From contig JAEWMZ010000262.1 in the NCBI GenBank assembly GCA_023392995.1, positions 1 to 24,541 of the forward strand: a stretch of 24,541 nucleotides of DNA, in the 5' to 3' direction. The notes under the pieces were generated by a model. It saw only the letters and a list, made by a program, of their open reading frames with translations. It was not told the origin of the DNA and ran no database searches. Shown one piece after another: positions 13,304 to 21,274 of the stretch. Position 1 is the stretch's first letter, and each line of letters starts with the position of its first letter. The stretch comes from Bacillota bacterium. Lineage in GTDB: Bacteria > Bacillota > Clostridia > Lachnospirales > Lachnospiraceae. A program made the position numbers and the translations under genes.

Positions 13304-14318
13304 ATTCCTTCTTTTCTACGGATTGAAGAAATTCCTTGATCCCAGCATAATATTGAGGATGTGCAAGTTGTCTTGGTGCAAACAAAGCAGTTAAGGTAGT
13401 CCGCATTTTCGAATCTACAATAGAATCTCTTAACATAAAATGGTCTGTTCCAGAAATGAGTGTGACACTCAATATATTTTGGGGGATTTCCTGTTCATAT
13501 ACCTCTTTCGTATTGTTACTATCAACATTAATATCCTTGCCACCTAAAAACAGTTTGACAGGACTGTAGAAAAACCTCAGGTCTTCTGTGGCATCTGCTT
13601 GATAATTCTTTAATATAAAATTCCAGCGCTCCTCTGACAAGCTTTGGTCTGCCTTTTCGCCTCCATGGTACTCCTGATAACTGGCATGTTTCTTTAACAT
13701 TTCCAATGTCCATAAAAAATCTTCTTTTGCCTGTTCCTGCTCCTTTCGCGTTTTCCCCTCCTGCTGCATTTTGACTAAGGTATTATACCATCCCTGGTCG
13801 ATCCAATTGATCGCAGGTGCTACAAGAATACTAAAGGCAATCTCTTTATCACGGCGTATGATTTTAGGAATAACCCAACCCGCTTGACTGGCACCCCAAA
13901 GACCAATTTTTTCTGTACCAATCTCTTTATTAGCCCTTGCCCAATCTATCACCTCCACGGCTTCCGCTGCCCGGTCATCCATTGTTTGCAACAGCCAGTT
14001 ACCAGTAGCCCCTTCAACTCCGGGTTTGTTCCAAGACAGAGAGGCATATCCCAGCTTGGCCAGCTCCTCCCATAAGGGTTCGTAGTCTCCATGATATGAG
14101 GCATTGACTGGCCCATCACCATGAATAAAAACTACCAGACCAGCCAGCTCCCGGGACTCCTTTGGCAGGACTAGTTGTCCTTTTAATTCACCTTTTGTGG
14201 TAGGTATTTGTACAGGAACAACTCTCATATGAAATGTATTCTGGTGCACGATTATGGCGACACAGGAAAGAATAATCATACTAATACCAACAAGGATGGT
14301 GATTATTTTTTTCTTCAT
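13302..14318 (-). CDS. Membrane-anchored or secreted alpha/beta hydrolase (S9/S33, BAAT-like)
   Basis: A 338-residue hydrolase with an N-terminal hydrophobic segment (about 5-25) that acts as signal or anchor, so it likely works outside the membrane. VVFIHGDGP (62-70) holds the oxyanion-hole loop. GASQAGW gives nucleophile Ser144, GGKDINVD contains the acidic residue (Asp262 or Asp266), and GTDHFML contains His293. The pattern fits dipeptidyl-peptidase-like or acyl-transferase-like (BAAT C-terminal) hydrolases. The central insertion (about 175-250), with many charged residues, probably forms the lid. Substrate unknown: peptides, esters or acylated sugars are possible. RBS AAGGGAA lies about 10 nt upstream. 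It converges on the deacetylase gene with 44 nt between them. Confidence 0.85.
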   Translation of the reverse strand: MKKKIITILVGISMIILSCVAIIVHQNTFHMRVVPVQIPTTKGELKGQLVLPKESRELAGLVVFIHGDGPVNASYHGDYEPLWEELAKLGYASLSWNKPGVEGATGNWLLQTMDDRAAEAVEVIDWARANKEIGTEKIGLWGASQAGWVIPKIIRRDKEIAFSILVAPAINWIDQGWYNTLVKMQQEGKTRKEQEQAKEDFLWTLEMLKKHASYQEYHGGEKADQSLSEERWNFILKNYQADATEDLRFFYSPVKLFLGGKDINVDSNNTKEVYEQEIPQNILSVTLISGTDHFMLRDSIVDSKMRTTLTALFAPRQLAHPQYYAGIKEFLQSVEKKE

Positions 14319-14520
14319 TTTCTTATATTCCCTTCTATAATAACGATTAACTTCTATCTATATGAATTCAATATACTATACTCCATTTCCATCGAATTCG
14401 ATTTCAAAAGAACTCGAAGTGAGAAATTCTCTCATCACTGAATACCTTATATACTCTTTCCATTGAAACCTTGAGTCATTCAATCGATTGTTATAAACAT
14501 AAGGTGTAAACTTTATAGAA

Positions 14521-15123
14521 TTAAGTCAGCTCTTTCACCATAAAAACCCACTCTCCAATTCCTATAAAAAATCTTTTATAGCGATGATTAATCTGCTTTA
14601 CTTCTTCAAATCCTAATCGGTCGTACAGGCGCTTGGCCGGATTGTGTTTGGCAACTGCTAATGATAATCTACTATATCCCATTGCAAGCAGTATTTTTTC
14701 ACAATGAGATATCAGCTGCTCTCCTATGCCTTTTCCCCGCATTGTCTGATCCACTGCAATATGTTCCACATAGCAGTCCTTGAAATTAAAAATTTCTAAG
14801 ATAGATAATTTAAAGATGAGTAAAAGCATATTAAAGAGTCCATAGCGACGGATCAGATCGAGCAACGGGATTTTTCTTCTGTTCTTTGGAACCTGCCCAT
14901 ATCGGATTAATATGGTACCTACAATTTTGTCATCCACCTTTGCAACATAGTGTAAATAACCAGGATCTCCTTCTCTGATATCCCAAGTGGACTGTAAAAT
15001 GCGTTCCACATCTTTTTGCCCCAGACTTTGCCGGTGTAAGAATTTACTTTCAAAGGAACTAACCAATAGTGCGATTGAATTCGAAAAATCTTTATCCTGA
15101 TATTTTTCAATGCTTATTTGCAT
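14521..15123 (-). CDS. GNAT family N-acetyltransferase
   Basis: A 200-residue acetyltransferase. The acetyl-CoA-binding motif A is HIAVDQTMRGKGIGEQLI (121-138), with the R-G-K-G-I-G pyrophosphate loop at 129-134. The end of the fold is NPAKRLYDRLGFEEV. A central insertion, about residues 80-118, is rich in Leu and Phe and separates strands 3 and 4, so the acceptor site may be hydrophobic. The acceptor is unknown; drugs, peptides or small amines are typical. AGGAGG lies 9 nt before the ATG. It is divergent from the MerR-family gene, and its promoter has the stretched spacer and central palindrome expected of a MerR-activated gene. A role in resistance to the compound sensed by that regulator is inferred. 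Confidence 0.9.
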   Translation of the reverse strand: MQISIEKYQDKDFSNSIALLVSSFESKFLHRQSLGQKDVERILQSTWDIREGDPGYLHYVAKVDDKIVGTILIRYGQVPKNRRKIPLLDLIRRYGLFNMLLLIFKLSILEIFNFKDCYVEHIAVDQTMRGKGIGEQLISHCEKILLAMGYSRLSLAVAKHNPAKRLYDRLGFEEVKQINHRYKRFFIGIGEWVFMVKELT

Positions 15124-15167
15124 TTCAAATACCTCCTTTACATTTGTAATTTATTTGTGCTACAATC

Positions 15168-15198
15168 ACTTTAAACCCTTGAGTTGGTCAAGGGTCAA
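15168..15198 (-). promoter_or_regulatory. MerR-type promoter of the GNAT gene with operator
   Basis: On the minus strand TTGACC (15193-15198) and TAAAGT (15168-15173) are 19 bp apart, the long spacing that MerR activators correct by twisting DNA. A perfect palindrome CCCTTGA-N5-TCAAGGG (15176-15194) fills the spacer. Confidence 0.65.
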
Positions 15199-15205
15199 GT
15201 ATAAT
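15177..15205 (+). promoter_or_regulatory. Divergent promoter of the merR-family gene
   Basis: A consensus TATAAT (15200-15205) lies 17 bp after a weak CCTTGA (15177-15182) that is part of the palindrome. Regulator binding would cover this promoter too, so autorepression is likely. Confidence 0.45.
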
Positions 15206-15280
15206 TTTATAAACGAATAGAAAGTAATTAAATGACGATAGTTATAGCGAAGGTCAGACAGCGCATTTTTAGGAGGATGT

Positions 15281-16099
15281 ATGGAGAAATTTTTAAGAAT
15301 CGGACAAGTAAGTAATTTATATGGTATATCCCTAGATACCCTGCGTTATTATGACCGCAAAGGCTTGCTGACCCCTATGGTGGATCAGCAAAACGGATAC
15401 CGCTACTACTCCCTGGAGCATCTTGATACATTGGAAATGATATTGGTTGGAAAGTACCTTGAGATTCCTTTAGAGCGAATTAAGGAAAAGATTGATTCTG
15501 AAAGTATCTCGGGCTATCAGGACATGCTGCAGGAACAGATTCAATTTATAGAGGCAAAAAGAGATGATTTGACAAAATTAATTCAGTACACCACCCGAAT
15601 GACAACCATGCTTTATCAGATTGAGGCGCATAAAAATGACAGCTACTTCACTAGTATTACCTCTGAAAAAAATATGAAGGTGAACATTTATAAGGTAGAG
15701 CTCAGTCATTTTCTAAATACACAAAAGACTTCTACGCTAACTGGAATAGAAGCCTTTGAACAATGGATTTTTTACGAAGTAAAGGAGGACGGCGAAGTAA
15801 AAGAAAATGCCCAAACAATTGGTCTTTCCATTCAAAGCGACATCGCTTTGGAAAATGAATTGATAGAATATCTGGAGCATGCCGTCAGCCAGGGTACGGT
15901 AGAAAAGTACTCCCTGCCTGGAAGCTGCCAGCATATTAGCTTTTGGGGAAATGAAAATGAGCTTTTGGAATATTTGCATCAGCTATGCAGGCATTTTAAG
16001 TTAAGGAATACTACCTTATCAATCAAGTTTCAATTTGCTTTACTGCATAAAGGTAAAAAGCATGAATATTGGTCTGATATCTATTTTTCACCGATATAA
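15281..16099 (+). CDS. MerR family regulator with a C-terminal effector domain (BmrR-like)
   Basis: A 272-residue regulator. The MerR DNA-binding domain spans about 5-75: FLRIGQVSNLYGISLDTLRY, then YDRKGLLTP and GYRYYSLEHLDTLEMI. A dimerising coiled coil follows (about 78-110). The C-terminal 130-272 region resembles the GyrI/BmrR-type ligand domains that bind hydrophobic drugs; this assignment rests on size and position more than on a clear motif. AGGAGG lies 4 nt before the ATG. It is divergent from the GNAT gene, with a shared operator between the two, so it most likely activates the acetyltransferase when a ligand is bound. Confidence 0.88.
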   Translation: MEKFLRIGQVSNLYGISLDTLRYYDRKGLLTPMVDQQNGYRYYSLEHLDTLEMILVGKYLEIPLERIKEKIDSESISGYQDMLQEQIQFIEAKRDDLTKLIQYTTRMTTMLYQIEAHKNDSYFTSITSEKNMKVNIYKVELSHFLNTQKTSTLTGIEAFEQWIFYEVKEDGEVKENAQTIGLSIQSDIALENELIEYLEHAVSQGTVEKYSLPGSCQHISFWGNENELLEYLHQLCRHFKLRNTTLSIKFQFALLHKGKKHEYWSDIYFSPI

Positions 16100-16111
16100 A
16101 CATGCTTCTAG

Positions 16112-16159
16112 TTATAAGAGTAAGCTTTAAACCTGATAATAATTTTTTATTTCTTATAA
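16112..16159. terminator. Weak AT-rich hairpin between convergent genes
   Basis: TTATAAGA (16112-16119) pairs with TCTTATAA (16152-16159), the latter overlapping the ATPase stop codon. The 54-nt gap also holds TTTTTTATTT. It may serve as a poor bidirectional terminator. Confidence 0.25.
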
Positions 16160-17167
16160 TAAAAGACAATTCCTATTTTCAACGGATATGTATATTGACT
16201 GACCATTCTCATATAAATAAAAGCTTCGAAATAATACATCAACCTCCAATATGACACCCTTAACATCCACATTGTATCGGAGCACATTACCGTGGGAAAG
16301 GTGATTGATAATGGTTCCCTGAAATTGATAGAAGTTCTCTCTCTCTTCCATCGGAGTCAGAGAGATCTCCAGTGCTTCCGGACGGATTGCTATGCTTTCG
16401 CATAAGAGGTTCCCTTCATCGGTAATTGTATGAAATTGTTCCGCGGATAATATATTATAATGACCGATAAATTCTGCTGCAAATCTTGTTCTGGGATTGG
16501 TATAAATATTGACCGGAGTACCGGATTGTTCAATCTCTCCCTCATGAAAAAGATGGATTACATCCGACATTACCATCGCTTCATCCTGATCATGGGTTAC
16601 AAAGATTGAGGTAATCCCAAGCTCGCTTTGAATTTTTTTAATACTTTGCTGCAATGATTTACGAAGCTTTGCATCAATGGCACTGAGCGGCTCATCGAGT
16701 AACAATACCTTCGGTCTGGTCACAATCGCTCTTGCCAGCGCGACACGCTGCTGCTGCCCACCGGACAAATTCGCCGGGTAAGCATGCTCTTTTCCTTTTA
16801 AATCCACCAGCTTAATGGCCTCTGCCACCTTTGAAGCAATAGCGGCTTTGTTCATTTTCTTCATTTTTAACCCAAAAGCAATATTCTCAGTCACATTCAT
16901 GTTGGGAAAGAGGCTGTATTGCTGAAATACCATTCCCACCTTCCGATCCTTGGGATCAATACCTGTAATATCAGTTCCGTCCAGGAATATGTTACCCTCG
17001 CAGATGTCCTCCAGCCCTGCAAGGCAGCGCAGCAAGGTGCTTTTTCCGCAGCCGGAGGGTCCTAACAAAGTAACCAGCTGTCCCTGTTCAATATCCAGAT
17101 TAATATTCTTAAGTACATGATTTTCACCGTAATATTTGTGAATATGTTTAAAACTGATATAGGCCAT
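16154..17167 (-). CDS. ABC transporter ATP-binding protein (PotA/PhnT-like)
   Basis: A 337-residue importer ATPase. Walker A is GPSGCGKST (36-44), Q-loop FQQYSLFPN (81-89), signature LSGGQQQR (134-141), Walker B VLLLDEP (154-160) and switch His192 in VTHD. A C-terminal TOBE-type regulatory region (about 240-337) is typical of the polyamine/iron/2-aminoethylphosphonate branch. The start at 17167 (MAYISFKH) has GGAGGG and AAAGGA just upstream. An in-frame ATG at 17215 has no such site and would add 16 residues before the family's normal beginning. Last gene of the five-gene operon, 75 nt after the second permease, energising import of the substrate bound by the lipoprotein at 20004-21116. Confidence 0.93.
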   Translation of the reverse strand: MAYISFKHIHKYYGENHVLKNINLDIEQGQLVTLLGPSGCGKSTLLRCLAGLEDICEGNIFLDGTDITGIDPKDRKVGMVFQQYSLFPNMNVTENIAFGLKMKKMNKAAIASKVAEAIKLVDLKGKEHAYPANLSGGQQQRVALARAIVTRPKVLLLDEPLSAIDAKLRKSLQQSIKKIQSELGITSIFVTHDQDEAMVMSDVIHLFHEGEIEQSGTPVNIYTNPRTRFAAEFIGHYNILSAEQFHTITDEGNLLCESIAIRPEALEISLTPMEERENFYQFQGTIINHLSHGNVLRYNVDVKGVILEVDVLFRSFYLYENGQSIYISVENRNCLLL

Positions 17168-17242
17168 TTTCCTTTCCCTCCACTTCACCAATGTTGCGGC
17201 GGCTTGTTTCTCCATGTGAATGACTACTTTGAACGCTCTATT

Positions 17243-18037
17243 CTAGCTCTCCTGCGTTCTATTTTTTCTTCGATTGAACAGGTTGATCAACCCGGATAAA
17301 ATCAACGTTAATCCAAACATCACAACTATAATCACACTGGAAGCCTGCCCTGATTGGGCTAATTTTTTATATAGATACATCTGGGCTGTCTGATAATAGC
17401 TGCCACCGATGATATTAACAATTGCAAAATCTCCAAATACCATAGAGATGGACAACATTGCAACAATTGTTATTCCTGATACTATATTCGGCACCACTAC
17501 AGCAAAAAATGCGTAGAACCGATTCGCCCCAAGCATCTGTGCTGCCTCAATTAAACGCCGCGCATGAATGGTATCCAGGCTATTCTTAAGCCCTCGGTAT
17601 ATATAAGGGAGAATTACAATACAATAGGTCAGAATCACCATGACAATTCGATTGGAAAACGGATATGGTGCATTAATATAAAGAGAGAGTACCGATATTG
17701 CCAGGATAATTCCCTGGATCGCGTAGGGTATATTACAAAGCATCTGCATGTATTTATCCCACTCCGGATGATAAACAACAATCACATACAGCGCGAGAAG
17801 AACTACCACAGAACAGAGGATAAAAGGAATTACAGATACCGCCATGGTTCGAATAATGGAAGCTATAAAATTATGATCTGAGAGAGTTTCCTTATAATAT
17901 TTGAAGGTGATTCCGCTTGGTGTCACCTTATTCCATTCAGTAAATATAGAGTATAGAAAAGTCAGCAGCAAAGGGATCATCAAATATAAACTGATCAAGA
18001 TAAGGATTCCTTTATTGAATCGGTTCCTCTTCATCAT
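17243..18037 (-). CDS. ABC transporter permease 2 (PhnV/PotC-like)
   Basis: A 264-residue inner-membrane permease of the BPD transport family with about six membrane segments: ILILISLYLMIPLLLTFLYS at the N terminus, then SVIPFILCSVVVLLALYVIV, IVMVILTYCIVILPYIYRGL, a segment around VVVPNIVSGITIVAMLSISM, and SSVIIVVMFGLTLILSGLIN at the end. The cytoplasmic EAA loop is EAAQMLGANRFYAFFAVVVP, which docks on the ATPase. Its start overlaps the stop of the upstream permease (ATGA), giving equal, coupled synthesis of the two subunits. Confidence 0.9.
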   Translation of the reverse strand: MMKRNRFNKGILILISLYLMIPLLLTFLYSIFTEWNKVTPSGITFKYYKETLSDHNFIASIIRTMAVSVIPFILCSVVVLLALYVIVVYHPEWDKYMQMLCNIPYAIQGIILAISVLSLYINAPYPFSNRIVMVILTYCIVILPYIYRGLKNSLDTIHARRLIEAAQMLGANRFYAFFAVVVPNIVSGITIVAMLSISMVFGDFAIVNIIGGSYYQTAQMYLYKKLAQSGQASSVIIVVMFGLTLILSGLINLFNRRKNRTQES

Positions 18038-18882
18038 TGGGAAACACCTCCTCTCGTCTTCTTTATGAAGTAGTTATTGATCAGCGTTGCTGTAATCATC
18101 GTTAGCATTAAAACCACAGCAAGGGCAGATCCAAATTCTTTCCTTTGCACCAAATCTCCCACAAATTGCTCTGAGATTCGAATCGGCAGCAGTGAATAAT
18201 TGTTTGCCAGCAGCGCATAGGCAGTGGCATAGGCAGCAATTGCATTGGAAAAAAGTACGCTGAGCGTCGCTGCAATACTTGGCATGATCACTGGGATCGC
18301 AACCCTTCTCCAATAAATACCTGAATTACCGCCAAGCAGCAGCACCGCTTCCTTCCACTCCTTACGCAGCCCATGAAAGGTTGGAATTAACAACAGGGTA
18401 GCCAGCGGCACTTGAAAATAAATATAGGTAAGTAGTAATCCATTTACAGAATACACGTTAAATTCAGCAAGAAAGGTAATTCCAAGGGACTTGCCCAGCA
18501 TAACCAGGATTCCTACATTGCCCAGCAGGATCATAAAAGCAAAGGCAAGGGGAATTCCTGCAAAGTTGGAGGTCATATTCAGGATATTAAGAAAGAAATT
18601 CTTCCACTTTGAAGTTACCTCATTCGCGGCCTTCGCTCCCCAAAAGGCGATTAGGATTCCAATCGCCGAAGAGATTATGGCTACGAATATACTGTTAATG
18701 ACTGCCTTCTGATAAAGCTTTTTTGAGAAAATTGTGATATAATGCTCTAACGTAAAGCCCATTTGCCCTTCTACTCGAAAGCTGCGTACTACAATCATCA
18801 GGATGGGAAGTAATTCGTAGAACAATACCAGCAGGACAAATGGAAGCATTGCAAGCAGATATCGTTTTGATTTAAGCTTCAA
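18034..18882 (-). CDS. ABC transporter permease 1 (PhnU/PotB-like)
   Basis: A 282-residue permease of the same family. The first membrane segment is LLAMLPFVLLVLFYELLPIL, and the periplasmic part includes RVEGQMGFTLEHYITIFSKK, matching the usual layout of polyamine/iron/aminoethylphosphonate permeases. The EAA loop is EAVLLLGGNSGIYWRRVAIP, with an acidic and Gly pattern for ATPase contact. It forms the channel with permease 2. Its start lies inside the last codons of the phosphatase-family gene (11-nt overlap), so translation of hydrolase and permease is coupled; this ties the enzyme closely to transport. Confidence 0.9.
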   Translation of the reverse strand: MKLKSKRYLLAMLPFVLLVLFYELLPILMIVVRSFRVEGQMGFTLEHYITIFSKKLYQKAVINSIFVAIISSAIGILIAFWGAKAANEVTSKWKNFFLNILNMTSNFAGIPLAFAFMILLGNVGILVMLGKSLGITFLAEFNVYSVNGLLLTYIYFQVPLATLLLIPTFHGLRKEWKEAVLLLGGNSGIYWRRVAIPVIMPSIAATLSVLFSNAIAAYATAYALLANNYSLLPIRISEQFVGDLVQRKEFGSALAVVLMLTMITATLINNYFIKKTRGGVSQ

Positions 18883-19705
18883 AGATATCTTCCTCCATTT
18901 CAGATAATAGCCTCATGCCGGAGGAGGGCTCTATAGCGAGTAATCTGCACAGGATCGGCGCTAGAAAGAGAGCAGAATGAATGTAATTTGTATGGTCTCC
19001 CTTTCTTATCCTGTCTGAGATGATATAGAGCGGCACCAGCCTCTGCATATCAGTATTACCTCCATGGAGATGATGTTCATTCATTCCATGATCCGCAGTT
19101 ATTACCACCTGATAACCGGATGCGAGCCAGATCGGAACCAGTGTTGACATGACAATGTTCGCATATGCAGTCATTTTATGATACTGCGAGGAATTGCTGC
19201 CAAACTTATGTCCCGCATCATCAATATTCATGGGATGTACCAGCATAAAATCCGGTTGGTAATGTCGGCGCAGATACTCTGCATCACTAAAGGCATGGGA
19301 ATCGGGATACTGATCCTCATAGTAGTAGAAGCCGTGCTGAATCTTTGCATCTGCATTTAATTGAATCCGATCCGTCAGCGGATCGAAGGGAGCCTTGACA
19401 TAGAGTTCACTCATCCAAAAATATGCAGATGCAGCCGTTGTTAAATTATTCTCGATACATAGATCAAACAGGCTGGTCTGATTTGAGGTTCTGACAATCA
19501 AGTTATTCGTTATACCATGCTGATATGCCGGCAATCCCGTCATAATTGTTTCATACATCGGCCTTGATAAGGAGGGAAGCTCTCCCTGTACCCGGTATTT
19601 GCCGCATATCCCCTGGACTGCAAGATGCTCCAGGTAACCAAGATTTTCGGTTGCCACATCATAACCACATCCATCCAGTAGAATTAAGATTGTTTTATTC
19701 GTCAT
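18872..19705 (-). CDS. Alkaline phosphatase superfamily hydrolase (NPP/phosphodiesterase-like), cytoplasmic
   Basis: A 277-residue minimal member of the alkaline phosphatase superfamily, type I phosphodiesterase/nucleotide pyrophosphatase branch. Two-metal ligands are visible: Asp11 (LLDGCGYD), a nucleophile in LPSLSRP (Ser45 or Ser47, where NPPs have Thr), Asp162/163 and His166 in NIDDAGHKFG, Asp205 and His206 in TADHGMNEHH, and His214 in HLHGG. This is a full catalytic set. There is no signal peptide, so it hydrolyses a phosphate ester, phosphodiester or phosphonate inside the cell. Its overlap with permease 1 and position after the binding protein suggest it acts on the imported compound. 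Phosphonoacetate-hydrolase-like or glycerophosphodiester-like activities are possible; the sequence does not decide. Confidence 0.85.
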   Translation of the reverse strand: MTNKTILILLDGCGYDVATENLGYLEHLAVQGICGKYRVQGELPSLSRPMYETIMTGLPAYQHGITNNLIVRTSNQTSLFDLCIENNLTTAASAYFWMSELYVKAPFDPLTDRIQLNADAKIQHGFYYYEDQYPDSHAFSDAEYLRRHYQPDFMLVHPMNIDDAGHKFGSNSSQYHKMTAYANIVMSTLVPIWLASGYQVVITADHGMNEHHLHGGNTDMQRLVPLYIISDRIRKGDHTNYIHSALFLAPILCRLLAIEPSSGMRLLSEMEEDIFEA

Positions 19706-19751
19706 ATCGCCCGCCTGCTTTCTTTTCTATTTTGCATCTGAAATCATCTGG

Positions 19752-19806
19752 TTTTTACTACTTTTTTACTGCTTTCTTACTTCTCTCTTACTGCTTTTTT
19801 ATTACT
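19752..19806 (-). repeat. Five 11-bp tandem repeats between binding-protein and hydrolase genes
   Basis: Units on the plus strand: TTTTTACTACT, TTTTTACTGCT, TTCTTACTTCT, CTCTTACTGCT, TTTTTATTACT (19752-19806). Read in the gene direction each unit contains GTAA or ATAA. They are part of a repeat-rich 298-nt gap within the operon; 19807-19904 holds further TTTATCTATT-type near-repeats and no gene. Confidence 0.7.
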
Positions 19807-19904
19807 TTTCTGCTTTACATTTGCATTTGGCTTATTCTTCTTTTGTCATTTATCTATTGTTATTTATCTATTATTTATTCTTTTTGTATTTTCACTTAAG
19901 TGCT

Positions 19905-20036
19905 TTATTTATTCTTTTACAGTTACAATTAAGCATATTATTTATCCTTCTGTATTTGTAATTCAGCATTCTATTTATTATCTTACGTTTACAATTCAAT
20001 CTTCTATTTTGCGTTTGCGATTACCTCTTCCTGCCA
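19905..20036 (-). repeat. 33-bp tandem repeats that begin with the end of the binding-protein gene
   Basis: Units of 33 bp (11 codons): 20004-20036 is the last ten codons and TAG stop of the binding-protein gene; 19971-20003, 19938-19970 and 19905-19937 follow. In gene direction each ends in AAA-TAG or AAA-TAA, and the three downstream units share GAATTG/TAATTG-type cores. The unit at 19938-19970 would read NAELQIQKDK-stop, comparable to WQEEVIANAK-stop in the gene. The units have diverged strongly from the coding copy, so the link rests on period, phase and shared ends. Confidence 0.65.
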
Positions 20037-21116
20037 TAAGGTTCCAAGGGTTTCTACTGTCTTGTTCCAGCCGTCATAATCACTGATCATACGTGCTTTG
20101 GTATACTGCTCATCGGGCAATAACTTCGCCTTAACCTCTTCCGGCAAAGTGATATCACTTCGGATCGGTTTTGCATAACCTTTTGCCAAATTAATCTGTC
20201 CTTCCTCACTAAAGATAAACTCTCTGGCAAGTGCCGCAGCGTAGGGATGCTTGGTGTAAGCGTTGATTACTGAACAATAACCACTCTGAATTGCTCCATC
20301 AGAAGGAATACGAACTTCAAATTTAGCATCCCCATTGTTTGCGATAAATTGATCACGATATCCAAGGGCATTGTAATCCCAGAGTAATGCAACCGCAACC
20401 TCACCCTTTTCCAATCTGGTCAAGGATAACTCGCCCTTATCCAGTCTTCCCTGCTCTGCTAACTGCTTGAAGAAATCAATTCCCGGCTGTATATTTGTCT
20501 CTGATCCGCCCAGTGCGATGGCTGCTGACAATACCGCACACTGTGCCTGACTTGCTTTGGTTACATCACCTACCGCAACAATATAATCACCTTTTAATAA
20601 ATCCGCAAAGGAAGTAGGAGGCGTTGCCACGAGTTCTTTATTCGTAATAATTGACATCGTTCCATAATATCCGATGATCCAATTACCATCTTTATCCTTT
20701 GCCCAGTCTGGAATACTGTCCCAGTAAGAGGTTTTATAAGGTAATGTCAAGCCTTTCTCCACTGCTACCGGTCCGAAAGCCTGTCCCACATCTCCGATAT
20801 CCTTTGTTGCATTATCCTTTTCTGTTTCAAATAATGCCAGCTCCTCCGCTGAGGACATATCAACATCGTTATGTTTGATCCCGTAGGTTTTAGTATATTC
20901 TTGCCAGGTCTCTCCCCAATTAGCCCAGCTATCAGGCATCCCAACGGACTCCACGATTCCCTCCGCCTTTGCCTTTTCAACGATTGTCTCTAATTTCGTA
21001 TTGTTTAAATCTACCTTGTCTGCACTGGTTTCTTTCGCGCCGGAACATCCTGTTAATGAAACGATTGAAGTTACTAGAAGTATTCCCGTCAAAGCTCTTA
21101 ATGATTTCCTCTTCAT
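20004..21116 (-). CDS. ABC transporter substrate-binding lipoprotein (extracellular, AfuA/PhnS-like)
   Basis: A 370-residue lipoprotein: signal MKRKSLRALTGILLVTSIVS and lipobox SLTGC with Cys24. The mature protein belongs to the type 2 binding proteins for iron(III), polyamines, thiamine or 2-aminoethylphosphonate: DIGDVGQAFGPVAVEKGLT near 106-124, GYYGTMSIITNKELV, the family-type TSFADLLKGDY, and a final FIFSEEGQINLAKGYAKPIR. Ligand residues cannot be named safely. AAGGAG lies 9 nt before the ATG. It is the first gene of the operon with a phosphatase-superfamily enzyme, two permeases and an ATPase. The hydrolase argues for a phosphorus compound over iron or thiamine (inference). The gap to the next gene is 298 nt of repeats and may reduce downstream expression, giving the usual excess of binding protein. 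Confidence 0.88.
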   Translation of the reverse strand: MKRKSLRALTGILLVTSIVSLTGCSGAKETSADKVDLNNTKLETIVEKAKAEGIVESVGMPDSWANWGETWQEYTKTYGIKHNDVDMSSAEELALFETEKDNATKDIGDVGQAFGPVAVEKGLTLPYKTSYWDSIPDWAKDKDGNWIIGYYGTMSIITNKELVATPPTSFADLLKGDYIVAVGDVTKASQAQCAVLSAAIALGGSETNIQPGIDFFKQLAEQGRLDKGELSLTRLEKGEVAVALLWDYNALGYRDQFIANNGDAKFEVRIPSDGAIQSGYCSVINAYTKHPYAAALAREFIFSEEGQINLAKGYAKPIRSDITLPEEVKAKLLPDEQYTKARMISDYDGWNKTVETLGTLWQEEVIANAK

Positions 21117-21157
21117 AAAATTCTGCTCCTTATGATATGATTTTTCTTAACAAGATA

Positions 21158-21186
21158 ACTATAGTCCATTTTTATCCGGCTGTCGT
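21158..21186 (-). promoter_or_regulatory. Candidate proximal promoter of the transporter operon
   Basis: On the minus strand ACGACA (21181-21186) and TATAGT (21158-21163) are 17 bp apart. The -35 match is modest. Confidence 0.35.
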
Positions 21187-21217
21187 ATCGGTTTATGTTA
21201 AACTTATCCAAAATAAA

Positions 21218-21245
21218 ACTATACTTTTTGTGTTATTTATGTTAA
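21218..21245 (-). promoter_or_regulatory. Candidate distal promoter of the transporter operon
   Basis: On the minus strand TTAACA (21240-21245) and TATAGT (21218-21223) are 16 bp apart. The -35 box overlaps a GTTAAC palindrome. Either this or the proximal pair may drive the operon. Confidence 0.4.
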
Positions 21246-21274
21246 CTACTTGGAGCCTGTCTGTCATTAAAGCA

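Noticed and set aside
14319..14520. Riboswitch or RNA gene in the gap between the hydrolase and GNAT genes
   Set aside because: Only short AT-rich palindromes such as TCGAATTCGA were seen; no consistent structure or promoter pair could be supported.
17168..17215. N-terminal extension of the ABC ATPase
   Set aside because: The upstream ATG has no ribosome binding site, while the ATG at 17167 has one and matches the normal family start.
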